Positions 43,375 through 55,900 of a stretch of 64,000 bases of DNA are shown piece by piece. The notes below the pieces were generated by a model. The model was given only the letters and a program-made list of their open reading frames with translations. It was not told where the DNA came from and made no database searches. Both the position numbers and the translations under genes were made by a program. Position 1 is the first letter of the stretch; each line of letters starts with the position of its first letter. The stretch is taken from positions 91,653,995-91,717,994 of the forward strand of contig NC_061862.1 of assembly GCF_907164915.1 (NCBI RefSeq). Reading direction: 5' to 3'. The DNA comes from Impatiens glandulifera. Its lineage: Eukaryota > Streptophyta > Magnoliopsida > Ericales > Balsaminaceae.

Positions 43375-46300
43375 ATGTCGGGTAACCAAGGCAACAACAT
43401 GGAAGTGGATCATCCCATCGACTCCCGAGAGGTCGTCTTGCAAGTTTGTAGGAGCATAACCGAAAACGAAACTGCACCCACTCCGGCATCCAACGTCAAT
43501 CCCAGCACTAAACCAGAGAGGTATGTTCATCTTATTGTGTTTATACTAATTTTACACATGTTTATTCAATTTATTTCGTTGAATACTGATTTATGCTATC
43601 CCACCCAAAATAATGACTTCGAGGTTTAATAACTTTACATATGAAAGGAAGAGGAAGAGAAATCCGAAGACGAATACTAAGTCGTCGATGACTGCTGAAT
43701 CAGTTTCCACAGTTGCTGTCGAAGCTACTGATGTTGCTGCAGGTACTGATGAGATTTTACCACCACCTTTTCCCCCTAAAAAAAAACGAAATGTTATTCA
43801 TACCTCCACTCCAACAGTCGATGAAGAGTTACCAGAAGCACCCCCAGAAACCACTAATATTTCTCCGTCTACTACCCCATTCGATGAAGAGTTTCCCCCA
43901 TCTCCCCAAAAAACCAAAACCCGCAAGAAACGTAAAGTGACATTTCTAACCAGATCATCACCTCATGGCCTCGCTCAACTCATTCCTCAATTGAGCGTAG
44001 AACAGAGGGAAGCCGTGAAGGAAATCGGGTTTGGTTCTCTTCTTACAATGGGCGTCTCCAAGTGCCTGGCTCATTTTTCCAGACACGTAGTCCAATGTTT
44101 TGACCCGGATAAGAGTTCTCTGGTATTGGCAAACGGTGATGAGATCCGTATCGATGAAGATCTCGTACAGCTCGTGATGAACCTCCCTAGAGGGGCAATG
44201 AACGTAGTCGAGTCCGTTGGGTTGGACAAGACTAAGGATCCTGATTATTTTAATTTCTTGAGGGATTGGAAGACCAGATGGACCGGGGAAGACTCAAAAG
44301 CTCCCGAAACACTTTCTATGATCCCCAAGATATTGAGTAACACAAGTGCAGACAACGATTTCAAAATAGACTTCGTTGTCTTTGTTGTCTCTAGTTTTTT
44401 ATGTCCTGTTCAAAATTCACGAGCCAGGTAAACATGTATTCAAACCTATTATATATCTAATTGTATCTTTGAATACTGACAAATGTATTTTTTTCATTTC
44501 AGGTTCAAAATTCTCAAATCCTTAATGGAGGTTGATAACATAAAGGAACTGAACTGGTGCCACTTTACACTACAACGATTGGTTGACAGTGTAAGAAGTT
44601 GGCAAGAAAAAGCAAGTAAAGATAAAAATCCATATTTCGATGGACCTATAACCCTTTTATCGGTAAGTATTGTTGCCTCTCTTATATATGATTTATAGAT
44701 ATGTAATATTTTCTAACATGTTTCCCACTCCTTTACTCCAGATTTGCTACCTAGATGGTGTTTTTGTGGAAGGTGAACGTATCCCCTACGAGAGAAAATT
44801 TCCAATTATCTCCTGTTGGGATGACGTCAGCGTGTTAGAGTTTACCAACTTAGAAGGTCGTGCCGGTGGTTTTGGGCTGGGCAGGGCAAGGGCGCGCGTA
44901 GCAGTTGGACAACCCGAGAATCCAGTTGACTCGGTTGAAGTAAAAGAAGACGATAATGAGGTATGTGGAAACAATAAATTGACTCCCATTGTTCATTATT
45001 ATCCTGTTTACAAGATTAATGAAGTCTGTTTTTCATAATGTACAGTTGTTGACCTCCCAAATCCTGCAAACTTTTAAAGATACAGCCCAACAGCTGAATT
45101 ACCTATCCGGGGAGTTGGAGAAACGCAACATCGATCCGAAGCCCTTTTTTGAGGCCGGTTTCCTGAACCTCAGAGAGTCTGAAGGGTTCATGAAACACTT
45201 GAAGGTGGTGTTCGATGGTCCGGTTCATGTAGGTGTGGAAGATCCTACAAGGGAGGCACTTGTGGACACTTTACCGTGTGCGGGCTTGAAAGTCATTAGT
45301 CCCCGGGTTGATTACACATGTGAGACTGCATTGGAGGACCATGCAGACAATCCAACAACACGGGTTGAACAGAATGATTTAGAGGATGCAGTTATGCCCC
45401 ATCAAGAAAATCGTTCAGATCAGGTAGAACCGAATGATCTCGATGATGCAGTTCTGCACAATGAAGATCAGTCACTCCCTGTTCAAACGAAAGATGTTGA
45501 GGATGTAGGTCATGACATTGACGATGAATCACTCCTTGTTGAACAGGAAGTTGTACAGGCTGCATTTCAGCCCATTCAAGCCAAGTCACCCCCTTTTCAA
45601 CCGGACGAACCTGAGGATGCAGTTATGCCCCCTGATGAAAATCGTTCGGATCACGTGGAACCGAATGATCTCGATGATGCAGTTCTGCACACTGAAGATC
45701 AGTCACTCCCTGTTCAAACGAAAGATTTTGAGGATGTAGGTGTGGACATTGACGATGAATCACTCCTTGTTGAACTGGAAGATGTACAGGCTGCAGTTCA
45801 GCCCATTCAAGCGAAGTCACCCCCTTTTCAACCGGACGAACCTGAGGATACAGTTCTTCCCAACAAAGATGCCTCACCCCGTGTTGAACCAACTGATCAT
45901 GATGGCGAAGTCAAGGAACCGGATGAGGTACCCCCAGTGCAGACACCCACTCTTGAAGACGATGATCAGGGTGAAGGCAAGCAACAGGTTGAGGAACCCA
46001 AATCTCATCATTTAGAACCGAATGATCATGGTGCAGGGAAGGAAAATGTCGAGGAACCCCAAGCTCAGTCTGTTGCACCAACTGATCAGGGTGAGGGCAA
46101 GCAACAGGTTGAGGCTTCTAAGGCGGTTGAATCTTCTGAAGATGAAGATGAAGGTGATGGGGGGGGGGGCGCATCAACATTAAAGAATATCCTAAGAGGA
46201 AGATCTCAAAAATTCCTGTGCACCTTCGATCCCCTTACATGCAACAGGTGGCTGATATGTTGGACCACAAAATAACCAACAAGGAACAGAGATTAGCCGA

Positions 46301-47370
46301 TTTTGTGTTTGATGAAGACCTCCCTGGATCGTAAGTTATTTCGCCTTGTTTTAGAAATTTTAAAAATGAAATTATTTAGTTATGGTCTTCTAAATGAATG
46401 TATTTTGCAGTGACGTTCTGTACGTAGGTGCACCTGGTAATATCACCCGGGAATTACTTCGTTCAATGAAAATGGGTCGCGAAATTTCGAGCGAAGTGAT
46501 TGACGCTTGGTCCATAATTGTGCACTTCAAATGCCGTAGGTTGCCAAGGCATGAACCAAGAATAATTTGTTTCTCATCATGTTCACATGTAAGTGCATCT
46601 CTTTTTTTTTGCTATGTATTGTTTGATGTTCATGACTTTGATGCTCTGCCCTTATTTTGCAGGTTAATATGCAGCATGATGCCACGTTATTTTCCCAATC
46701 CATTGAAGAAGACATGAGAAACTACCAAGTCACAAAAGAAGACCTCATCTTCGCTGACGTGGTCTGTACATATCCCTCAATTCCAAGTAAATAATATGCA
46801 ATAATGTATTAAATGTTTGTGTTCTTTTTGCAGATATTCCTACCCGTTGTCGTTTCCCGACATTTCTTCCTTGTTTGTGTGAATATTAAGGACTCCAAAA
46901 TCGTTGTAATAGACAACTCCGGCCGTCCTCATGGAATGAAAATTTTGGACAAGTATGTCACTTTGAGTAAACAACTCGATTGTTTTGTGAAATTCTTGTT
47001 AAGTCAAGGCATGGACAGAATGGCTGCCAAGGTTAAAAAATACAGGATAACGGCACCAAAGCTGGACTGGCAAGACAAAACAAACAAGACAGACTGTGGT
47101 GTATACTTAATGAGACATATGGAAACATATAGAGGAACGGCGAAGAATTGGTCTATTGACATCAACGAAAATAATGTAAGTGTTATACCATATCTAATTT
47201 TTAGTAGATGACATTGAACAATTTTAGATGTTCTTATACTTTCTCTTGTTCTTTTGAAGGCCGAAGAAGCTTTGAGTACGTTGAGGATTAAATATTTATA
47301 CAGAATTCTTATGTCTGAGCACAATGTCAATAGGTTCAAGTTAAAGACTGCAATTAGATCAAGATATTAG
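43375..47370 (+). CDS. ULP-A: ULP1/SENP-type cysteine protease of the MULE, one frameshift
   Basis: Model: 43375-43520, 43648-44427 (acceptor could also be near 43620), 44503-44662, 44742-44960, 45046-46330, 46411-46588, 46663-46761, 46834-47175, 47260-47370. The N-terminal domain (EIGFGSLLTMGVSKCLAHFS, IDEDLVQLVMNLPRG) is shared with ULP-B. An acidic middle with two 77-aa repeats and a C48 protease domain follow. His (SRHFF, about 966), Asp (VIDNS, about 983), Gln (DWQD, about 1036) and Cys (TDCGVY, about 1044) are all present. Family knowledge: such enzymes cut SUMO-like proteins. The frame needs 12 or 9 G at 46159-46169 but 11 are present; downstream the correct frame reads IPVHLRSPYMQQ. 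With the G restored it would be about 1106 aa. This is either a mutation or a homopolymer error. Confidence 0.82.
45391..45851 (+). repeat. Two 231-bp (77-aa) acidic repeats within ULP-A
   Basis: Units start at 45391 and 45622 with GTTATGCCCC and encode ENRSDxVEPNDLDDAVLH and SLPVQTKDxEDVG in each. They are highly similar, so the duplication is recent. A third, partial unit follows at 45841. Confidence 0.88.
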
Positions 47371-47630
47371 GGATTTGTATGTCTTATACGGAATTATACT
47401 TGTACAGTAATTCTTATGTTTACACAGGTCAATTCACATTTTTTAATGTATGGATGTTTGATAGTGAATTATAACTTATAATGCAATTCAGATCTTAATG
47501 TATGGACTGCAATTCAGATGTTAATGTATGGAGTTATAATGTATTGATGTTTGATGTGTCTTCTTGTACCGATTTTTTTAAAATCATAAACGAGGACATT
47601 TTCTTAACTGTGTGTTTTAATATTCTTAAA

Positions 47631-47965
47631 CGAAGATATATTGTCAACATCATGAAACTGAAAAACTTGCAACCGTAATATCTTCTTCACTGAAAATTTT
47701 GAAATTCATAAACGAAGATATCTTCTTATGTTAATTTTTGGTGAAATCCATATTTTGGAAATCCGAGACGAAGATATCTTCTTCACTATATGTTTTTAAA
47801 TTCATAAACGAAGATATCCTCGCAACTATACATTTTGTAAATCATAAACGAAGATATCTTCTTATGTTAATTTTTGGTGCAATCCATATTTTTAATATCC
47901 GAGACGAAGATGTCTTCTTCACTATATGTTTGTCAATTCATAAACGAAGATATCCTCGCAACATG
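47631..47965. repeat. 136-bp tandem repeats with CGAAGATATCTTC cores
   Basis: Two copies with a period of 136 bp (for example CGAAGATATCTTCTTATG at 47713 and 47849). Each holds three CGAAGATATC palindromic cores spaced by 40-55 bp. It lies downstream of ULP-A and about 190 bp before the DUF7745-like start, so it could be a promoter or a transposase-binding array. Confidence 0.85.
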
Positions 47966-48154
47966 TAATGCACCTACCTGTGGTATGTATTGATTTCAAT
48001 TCAAGAATGAAAACTCATTTATTAACTTCAACTACTGCTGTATCAAGATCATCACTCTCATACCCTCACTCTCACTCTCACTCTCACATTACACTCTTAC
48101 TCCTTCCCGAATCTCTATCTACCGTTGTCTTTCCTTAAGCGTAAAACTCATAAG

Positions 48155-49321
48155 ATGGATGTAGAGATGGACCCAGACATGCTGGTTTTATCGCAGCAAC
48201 AACTGGAGCGATACTTAAGTCTGATCAACGATGACCCTGTCCCTTTTAGTGTCTATCATGTAGATGAGATTCTTCCTCTATTACGAATAAACGTTAACGA
48301 CGGACTGATGGCCCACATGCAAAGCAGATGGGATACGGACTCTCGTTCTTTTGTTATTGGGGAAATGCACATATGCCCGACGCTAGAGGACTTTGCTTCA
48401 ATCCTTAGGTGTGGTACAAATGCACTCATGATCTTGCCTGTCCATCAAGATCCTCATATGGCCGTCCACATTTGCGACAGCTTCTATGGATGTACAATGC
48501 TTGATGCTCTCTTGTTTACCCTCCAACATGGATTTCTGAATATGACAAACATAGACGAGTACATTTGGCGTGTCCAGGGAGCTGAGAGGACCATCAGCCA
48601 CACACAAAGCAAACTGATCATGCTTGTGGTTCTGGCTCATTTTTTTTTATGTCCGGCTGCAGGACGCCGGCCTTCGGAAAGGCTCCTGCGTGTAGTTCCT
48701 GCACTGATGGGAAACGCCCCAAACCTGGCTAGCCTGGTACTTGCTGAGACATTACTTGGTCTTAACGAATTTGTTCCCGAGGAAAACAACTATTCTCGCC
48801 GTGGATCACCTTTGGTTCTATACCTCTGGTTGTTAGACAAGTTGCATTGGTTGCCCCGTCCTTCAATTCCCTACACTTCCTTTGCCAATCTACAAGTGCA
48901 AAGGGTCAATGGACTCGTGCCTCCGAATTTTATTTCGGATATTCACCCAATTAGGTTCATTGTTCCGTGGTATCTGTTTACTGAAATGATGTACGAGATG
49001 AGGGGTTCTCCATTCATCATTTTGTTGGGCCTTCAGGGAACTACCTCCTACTGCACAAGTGTCATATACAGACAATTTGGCCTACGGAATCCCCTACCTT
49101 CAAATGGAGACAATCCTCCGGAGGACTTCATGTTTACTCCTCAACATCTTTACTTAGAGTACGCATCAATAATTGAAAATTCTTTGACGGTTTTCATCCC
49201 CAACCGATGGATCAATGCTGTGAACGAAGCCATTCAGCTATACATTCCACCCGTCATCGAACATGAGGTCGTGTCGCTGACAGGACCGATAGACGAGTCA
49301 TCCTCTCATGAATCAGACTAG
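48155..49321 (+). CDS. DUF7745 / plant mobile domain-like protein
   Basis: A single open exon of 388 aa from the first ATG (MDVEMDPDMLVLSQQ). The N-terminal part has a tryptophan and the phrase EMHICPTLEDFASILRCG, matching the PTLEDFxxIL signature of plant mobile/DUF7745 proteins. The C-terminal half has PFIILLGLQGTTSYCTSVIY followed by RQFG, matching the LLGxxGxxxYxPxLxxRQxG phrase of DUF7745 as I recall it. No catalytic motif is evident. These domains occur in transposons and in host genes linked to silencing, but no biochemical activity is established that I know of. The frame is intact with no intron. It is flanked by ULP-A and ULP-B on the same strand, with its own repeat-rich upstream region. 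Confidence 0.7.
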   Translation: MDVEMDPDMLVLSQQQLERYLSLINDDPVPFSVYHVDEILPLLRINVNDGLMAHMQSRWDTDSRSFVIGEMHICPTLEDFASILRCGTNALMILPVHQDPHMAVHICDSFYGCTMLDALLFTLQHGFLNMTNIDEYIWRVQGAERTISHTQSKLIMLVVLAHFFLCPAAGRRPSERLLRVVPALMGNAPNLASLVLAETLLGLNEFVPEENNYSRRGSPLVLYLWLLDKLHWLPRPSIPYTSFANLQVQRVNGLVPPNFISDIHPIRFIVPWYLFTEMMYEMRGSPFIILLGLQGTTSYCTSVIYRQFGLRNPLPSNGDNPPEDFMFTPQHLYLEYASIIENSLTVFIPNRWINAVNEAIQLYIPPVIEHEVVSLTGPIDESSSHESD

Positions 49322-49904
49322 AGCTTCATTTGTATTGTTGAACATCTCTATTTTTGGTTAATCTGTGCAGTACTTATGTAAACGGATTATGGAATGTTTT
49401 TGTGTATTCATCAATATTATGAAGTTATGTTTGATTATAGTCTGAAGTTATATTTTACATTATGTAGTTCGTTTATTCTGTAGTGATATAAATCGACTCA
49501 TTGTCGTTAGCTTTGATTCATTCTTTGATTGCAATTTGGATGTCATGATCAATTCAAAGTATAATGTAAAACAACTGATCTGTTCATGTAAACCCCTTCG
49601 ATTGATCAATCGATTGGTTGCTCGCTTCCTTACACCATATCTATTCAGTAAATCGAACGGACATTTCTTCGCCTGTAAAACCCTTAAAAACGAAGATGAT
49701 GTCGCATCCAATCTTTGAAGTTACATATTATTGTTGACACTTTCATGTCATACTGTAATGAATTGGAAAACGAAGAATCATTCGCCTGTAAGTTTCTATA
49801 TTAAACAAAACATTGTTACGAAACGACATAATATTCGCTTGATCTTCATATTTCAGGTCGACCACATTCAACGGAAATGTATTGAAAATATCTTTCATCA
49901 TTCA

Positions 49905-50390
49905 AAAAAGAAAAGAAGTGTGTTTTCGTATAAAACCCTATAAAGAAATCATTTCATATCTATGGATTACTGTATGTAGCCTGTAATGACATATCAAATC
50001 GGAACAGTGTGCAGTATTGTTGTCACATCAAAAAAATTAATAAATATTGTATTTTAATGAATTTGCAAATTATGTTTATTTTTCAATTTTTAAGCACATG
50101 ACTTCATCTAATTATATTTGAAAAGAAGCGAACATATATTCGTGTGCAGAACTAATTTGAAGCGAATAAATATTCGCTTGAATGAATTCTAGGTTGACTT
50201 ACATGTGAAACACACAACCCCTACATGAGAATACCCTTTACAACTGATGTAAGTACACCAACGCTTGTATGTGAAGACCAAAATGATGAATGAAAGTGGG
50301 AGGAAAATACACGCCGCGAATAAATCTTCGCTACAAACAATTTTTCAATTTCTCACATTTAATTTTTATTTATAATTATTACACATCGAA
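49905..50390. repeat. Direct duplication, copy 1
   Basis: It contains GAAAAGAAGTGTGTTTTCGT, CCCTATAAAGAAATCATTTC, ACACAACCCCTACATGAGAA and GCGAATAAATCTTCGC in the same order as 51465-51980. Divergence is modest with small indels. Confidence 0.85.
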
Positions 50391-51464
50391 TCGGACCAAA
50401 ACTTACATTTAAAATTATGGCAATGATATGACTTATGGGCAACGTATACTTAGCCAGAAGAGTAGATATGATAATACTTTCTTATTTTTAACAAATTCGT
50501 TATTTTATTAATGTTTAATGACATTTGCATGAAAATATAAATAACAAATAATTATTATAATTCGACGTACAAATTTTCATTACAAGTTTCATAAACATTT
50601 CCCCGTTTCATAAACATTTGTACATTTTAACAATATTAAGCTGCATCTCCAGCTTCAAGGCATCTCCATTGAAGCAACCACAGCGGATCTCTCACGCATA
50701 ACTGGGGTCATACACCTGTTGAGTTATCTCTTGAGATGTTTTCCATCCCAGGGAATCTCCCAAATGTTACATCCCAGGTAAGCAACCACAGCAGTGTACA
50801 CGAATGATCTTCATTTGATCGGTAGTTTCTACTTGAGTTACCAAGCATTCGTGGTAACTGAAGATGTTTTCCACCAGTTGATCTTGATTGTACAAGTTTT
50901 CCATCACAGAGAATCTCCCAAATGATACATCCCAACAAACTATATGAAAAAAACACACTCTCAACAACAACGCTCAATAGATATTTCATGCTGCCGACGA
51001 AGATTGTTCATGTAATCCCTACATTTATAGCAAAAAGAAAATCTGTTTTCTTCATAAATTATTCAGATCTATTGATTCAGAAAAAGTAAATTTCCCGTGA
51101 TGAAATATCAAATCCGAACAGTGTGTAGTCACTTTGTCACATCATGAAAAAGTAATTTCATTCACGAAAAAGTAATAACACTTAATAATATTAAATAAAA
51201 TAAATAATTCAATATTGTCATTCACATTATATTAAGATAATAAATTATTTCAACATGAATAAACACATTTTCATGAATAATTATAAAATTATATTCAATA
51301 TATTAACATTAATTCTTTTTATTAATTTTTAATTAAAGTTTAATTATTAAGCTTTTATTATTTTTAATTAAAGTTTAATTCTTTTTAATATTTTTTAATC
51401 TTATTCTTTTAATATTAACAATATTCCTTTGTTTTGTCACATCATGCAGAAATTATATGTCATC

Positions 51465-51980
51465 ATTGAAAAAGAAGTGTGTTTTTGTATAAAACCCTAT
51501 AAAGAAATCATTTCATATCTATGGATTCAGTAAAAGTATTAAGCATGTCATGACATGTCAAATCGAACAGTGTGCAGTATTGTTGTCACATCACAAAAAG
51601 TAAAAAATCGTATATTTTAATACAGTTTCCAATTCATTTGATTTTTATTTTTCTAAACACATGCATTCATCTAATTATAGAAGAAAAGAAGCGAACATAT
51701 ATCCTTGTTCAGTGAAAATTGCAAATTATGAGAAACTAATATGAAGCGAATAAATCTTCGTTGTAATGAATTATATGTTCACTTACATGTGAAACACACA
51801 ACCCCTACATGAGAATACCCTTTACAACTGATGTAAGTACACCAACGCTTGTATGTGAATACCAAAATTAATGAATGAATGTGGGTGGAAAACACACGGC
51901 GCGAATAAATCTTCGCTTCAAACCATTTATCAATTTCTATCTCCTGGATCACATTTCTTTTTTATTTATAATTCATTACA
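51465..51980. repeat. Direct duplication, copy 2
   Basis: Second copy of the 49905-50390 block, offset by about 1.56 kb. A third, decayed piece lies near 51045-51170 (AAATCCGAACAGTGTGTAGT). Confidence 0.85.
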
Positions 51981-52965
51981 GTCATATTTTTGTACGTTAC
52001 ATCATATCTTAAAGTAATCATTATACATCAATCATAATTTATATATTGTTAATTAAAAAGTTTAGGTGATGTTTGATCTACACTTACTATAATTAAATAA
52101 TTATAGTAACAAATTAAAAAATTAAAAAATTATTCAAAAAATTATTCATACATAACAAAATTATTCATACATATATCATATCTGAATACTACGGTCATAA
52201 ATTAAAAAATTACATTTACTATAAAAAACATTATATGAAATATTGAATAATTTCATACATAACAAACCTTTGTATTTATTACATGAGTGTCAAAGTAAAA
52301 TTTATATATTGTCATATATATTTCAAAAAAAAAATTAATTAAATTTAATTCACAGCTCAATTAAAAATGAAATTAATACACTGAAGCGCCAAAAATTTTT
52401 CCACATGTCAAGTCAACTGTCACAAAGTCTCAGGCTTTGTGACGACGGCCAGTCAATCGCTACCATCGAATCAAATGTCATTCGTTTAGATTGGATACGA
52501 TCTGTTAGATTGGCAGAGCGAAGATTTATTCGCTTATTCAGGATCGAGAAGCAAATAGTTGTTCATTTGGTTGGAATTTTTGTTCAAATCATGTGAAACA
52601 AGAAATACATGTACTAAGCGAAGATATATTCGTACATTGCGGAGTTCTGCACGAATACATCCTCGTCCATTGCAGTATGTTACTTTACATAATGAATAAT
52701 TACCTTTCACACTACAAAAGCGAATATCGCTTCGACTCGTACGAAGTTAATGAGAAACTCGTTATTCATGTTTGTGAAAACCGATACGGCCTAATGAAAA
52801 TACATTCACACTAACAGTGCACTGTGCCAAGTAAAGCTGTAAAACATCTGAAGCCCGAATCCGGCTGTCATACGTTATTCGACCATCTGACCTAGCGCTG
52901 TCGTCTCCTGCATTTCGACTACGAATCCATTTGTCTTCCGGTTAGTATCTTCGGCTCCAGCGAAA

Positions 52966-55900
52966 ATGGTAAGAAGTGTTTACGGTTGCATGCTTGTGTC
53001 TATTTCTTTTTCTTAGTTTACGTCATTCGAATCTAAATGTGACTTTAACATCTCAGAATCAGGATTCCGATATGCAAATAGTTCCATATACTGAATCCAC
53101 GACTGAAGTGAACACACTAAGGTAATTACGCGATTGTTACAATTGTTAAAATTTTACTATATTTGGATTAGGTGAATAAGCCAATTTGCTAATGATAATG
53201 TAGTGTTCAACAAAGGAAACGAAAACCCGATTCATCAGGCACGCCAACGACACCACTGGATATTCTGGCCAACGCGGCGAATGAAGCACTTAGTGAGAAC
53301 CAGGTTCAGAAGAAAAGAAGAAGGACTCGTGACCCTGAGGTCGATTTCAAGAGCAGAACCTCTCCATCGGGCCTTCATCACCTGATTAACAGGTTATCTG
53401 AAGAACAGAAGCAGGCTGTGAGGGACATAGGATTTGGTTCCCTTCTGTCACTTGGCATATCAAAATGCCCACTTCAATTCTCACGCTGCATTGTGAGTCT
53501 ATTCAATCCCAGAAGGAGGAGCATCGTCCTACACAGTGGAGAGGAGATGCAGATTGATGAAGAGGATGTTCAATGTGTATTGAACATACCCAGAGGTGAA
53601 TTAGTTGTGGCAGAGTGTTTGGGAAATCACACGGACGACAAGGTGTACAAGGACCATCTCACGGCGTGGAGAAGGAGATGGGGATTCGAGAACAGTGGAG
53701 GTCCTTCAACCTACCAAATGCCTGACAAAATTCTACAGAACACAGAAGGAGACAGTAACTTCAAGATGGACTTCGTGGTGTTTGTTGTATCCAGTTTTTT
53801 GTGGACATCCCAAAATCCACAGTGCAGGTATACCCAAAGAACCTAGCATTAATTCTGTGATCTCATTTAGAACTTCAATATAATTTTAAATGGCTTGAGT
53901 CAATACTTTTTTATTTTCAGATTCAAAGTACTGAAATCCCTCCAGGATGTATCTAAAATCAAAGACTACAACTGGTGCAAGTTCACGTTAGACGGGCTAG
54001 TCGACAGTGTTTATAAGTGGAAAGCAAAAAAGACATCCTATTTCCATGGACCATTAACCTTTCTTTTGGTGAGTGTAGAAATCTATTGGCTGGAGGTTGT
54101 CCATTCATAATTTTTTGATGACTTTGAACGTAACATATATTTGTTCATGCTAATGTATCAGTTGTGCTACTTGGACCGTGTGGTTGAGTTCAAGGTAAAC
54201 AGTAAGATCTCAAGGAGTTTTCCTATTCTAGGATGCTAGGACGAGAAGAAGATGTACGAAAGGGTTGACTATGAGGCTGCACAGGGGGGGTTTGGACATG
54301 GTAGGGTGGTTGCTCGCATAGCCATTCCGAATGAGCAGCCACCGATGCAACAAAATGTGCAGCCAACACCACCACAAACTGGAGATGACCATCCAACTGA
54401 GCATGCTCCAATTACAGAAAACCTGGCGTCATGTTTGAGGAAGGTTGCGGCCGCTGCCGAACAATTGGCACAAGGGGCTAAATATCTGAATGAGATGCAC
54501 CAGATAAACGCCATGGAACTTGTGCAGTCTGCATTTGAGCCATTGGCCACGGTGCTAAACTCCAATGCAATCTTGAGGGAAGGCTTACAGCGGAGTCTGG
54601 ACCAAAACAAAAAGCAGCAGCCCAGAGGAAGTGGCATTAACCCCAACACGGAAGCCACCACCCAAGCGAAAGGCAACACCCTTCCTACCAACAACCAAGC
54701 CAAATCCAACACCCCTCCTCTAAACACCCCAGACCACACACAACCCACCCTCACACCCACACCCCCATCCCACACGAACCCCCTTCCACTCAAAACAGTT
54801 ACCCAAACCCCAGCCCCACCCCCTCCAATGGCACAAGCCAAAGCCACACCCCTTCCTCCAATCACAACCACACCCCCTCCAGTGGCACAAGCCAAAACAA
54901 ACCCCATTCCTCCACTCAAAACCACACCCCCTCCAATGGCACAAGCCAAAGCCACCCCCCTTCCTCCAATCACAACCACACCCCCTCCAGTGGCACAAGC
55001 CAAAACAAACCCCATTCCTCCACTCAAAACCACACCCCCTCCAATGGCACAAGCCAAAGCCACCCCCCTTCCTCCAATCACAACCACACCCCCTCCAGTG
55101 GCACAAGCCAAAGCCAACCCCCTTCCTCCACTCAAAACCACACACCCTCTAGTGGCACAAGCCAAAACAAACCCCATTCCTCCACTCAAAACCACACCCC
55201 CTCCAATGGCACAAGCCAAAGCCACCCCCCTTCCTCCAATCACAACCACACCCCCTCCAGTGGCACAAGCCAAAGCCAACCCCCTTCCTCCACTCAAAAC
55301 CACACACCCTCTAGTGGCACAAGCCAAAACAAACCCCATTCCTCCACTCAAAACCACACCCCCTCCAATGGCACAAGCCAAGCCCCAAACCAACCCCATT
55401 CCTCCACTCAAAACCACACCCCCTACAATGGCACAAGCTAAACCCAAAGCCAACCCAATTACTCCCAAAACAGAAACCACCACGAACACCAGCACTCCAA
55501 CCACCCCAGCCTTGCCTCCTACCCTAATTATCCAAAAAAAAGAGGAAGCAGGACCTTCAAAGGCCTTAAATGTCCAAAGAAAACCCCCACGAAATTTGAA
55601 AACTGATTGGTTAACCGATGTCATCAAAACAGAAACCAACAAAGACTCCCCTTCTTTGGCGATAGTTAAAAAGGAACCTGAAGAATGCATCTCCCGTCTA
55701 CCACAGCCACTTCAAACCGCCTCTTCATTGGAGACAGTAAAGAATGAACCTGAAGAAGGCATCTCCAGTCTACTGACGACATTTCACACCGCCTCTTCTT
55801 TGGAGATAGTAAAGAATGAACCGGAAGAAGGCATCTCCAGTGTACTACCGCCACTTCAAACTGGCTCTTCTCGTCCAAACATGCAAACGAAAGAATGGCT

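Larger units (their letters stand above)
49322..52965. other. MULE non-coding spacer and ULP-B promoter
   Basis: 3.6 kb without a gene. It holds a duplicated roughly 480-bp block (listed separately), at least four full 16-bp near-palindromes and many half-sites, plus CATGTGAAA/CATGAGAA modules like those of the terminal repeats. The last 550 bp (52400-52965) are less AT-rich and are the probable ULP-B promoter and 5' leader, with GCGAAGATTTATTCGC at 52518. Confidence 0.6.

Noticed and set aside
47631..47965. CRISPR-like array of regularly spaced repeats
   Set aside because: The sequence is a plant nuclear transposon. The spacers are themselves repeated and the cores are palindromic binding-site words.
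54194..54240. Possible 47-bp intron that would remove the ULP-B stop codon
   Set aside because: It has GT and AG ends but is shorter than plant introns normally are, and ULP-A has coding sequence at the same place.
54269..55690. Long minus-strand open frame (473 codons) opposite ULP-B
   Set aside because: It is the shadow of the proline-rich 54-bp repeats: Gly/Val/Cys low complexity with no domain. The plus strand has the gene with splice sites and protease motifs.
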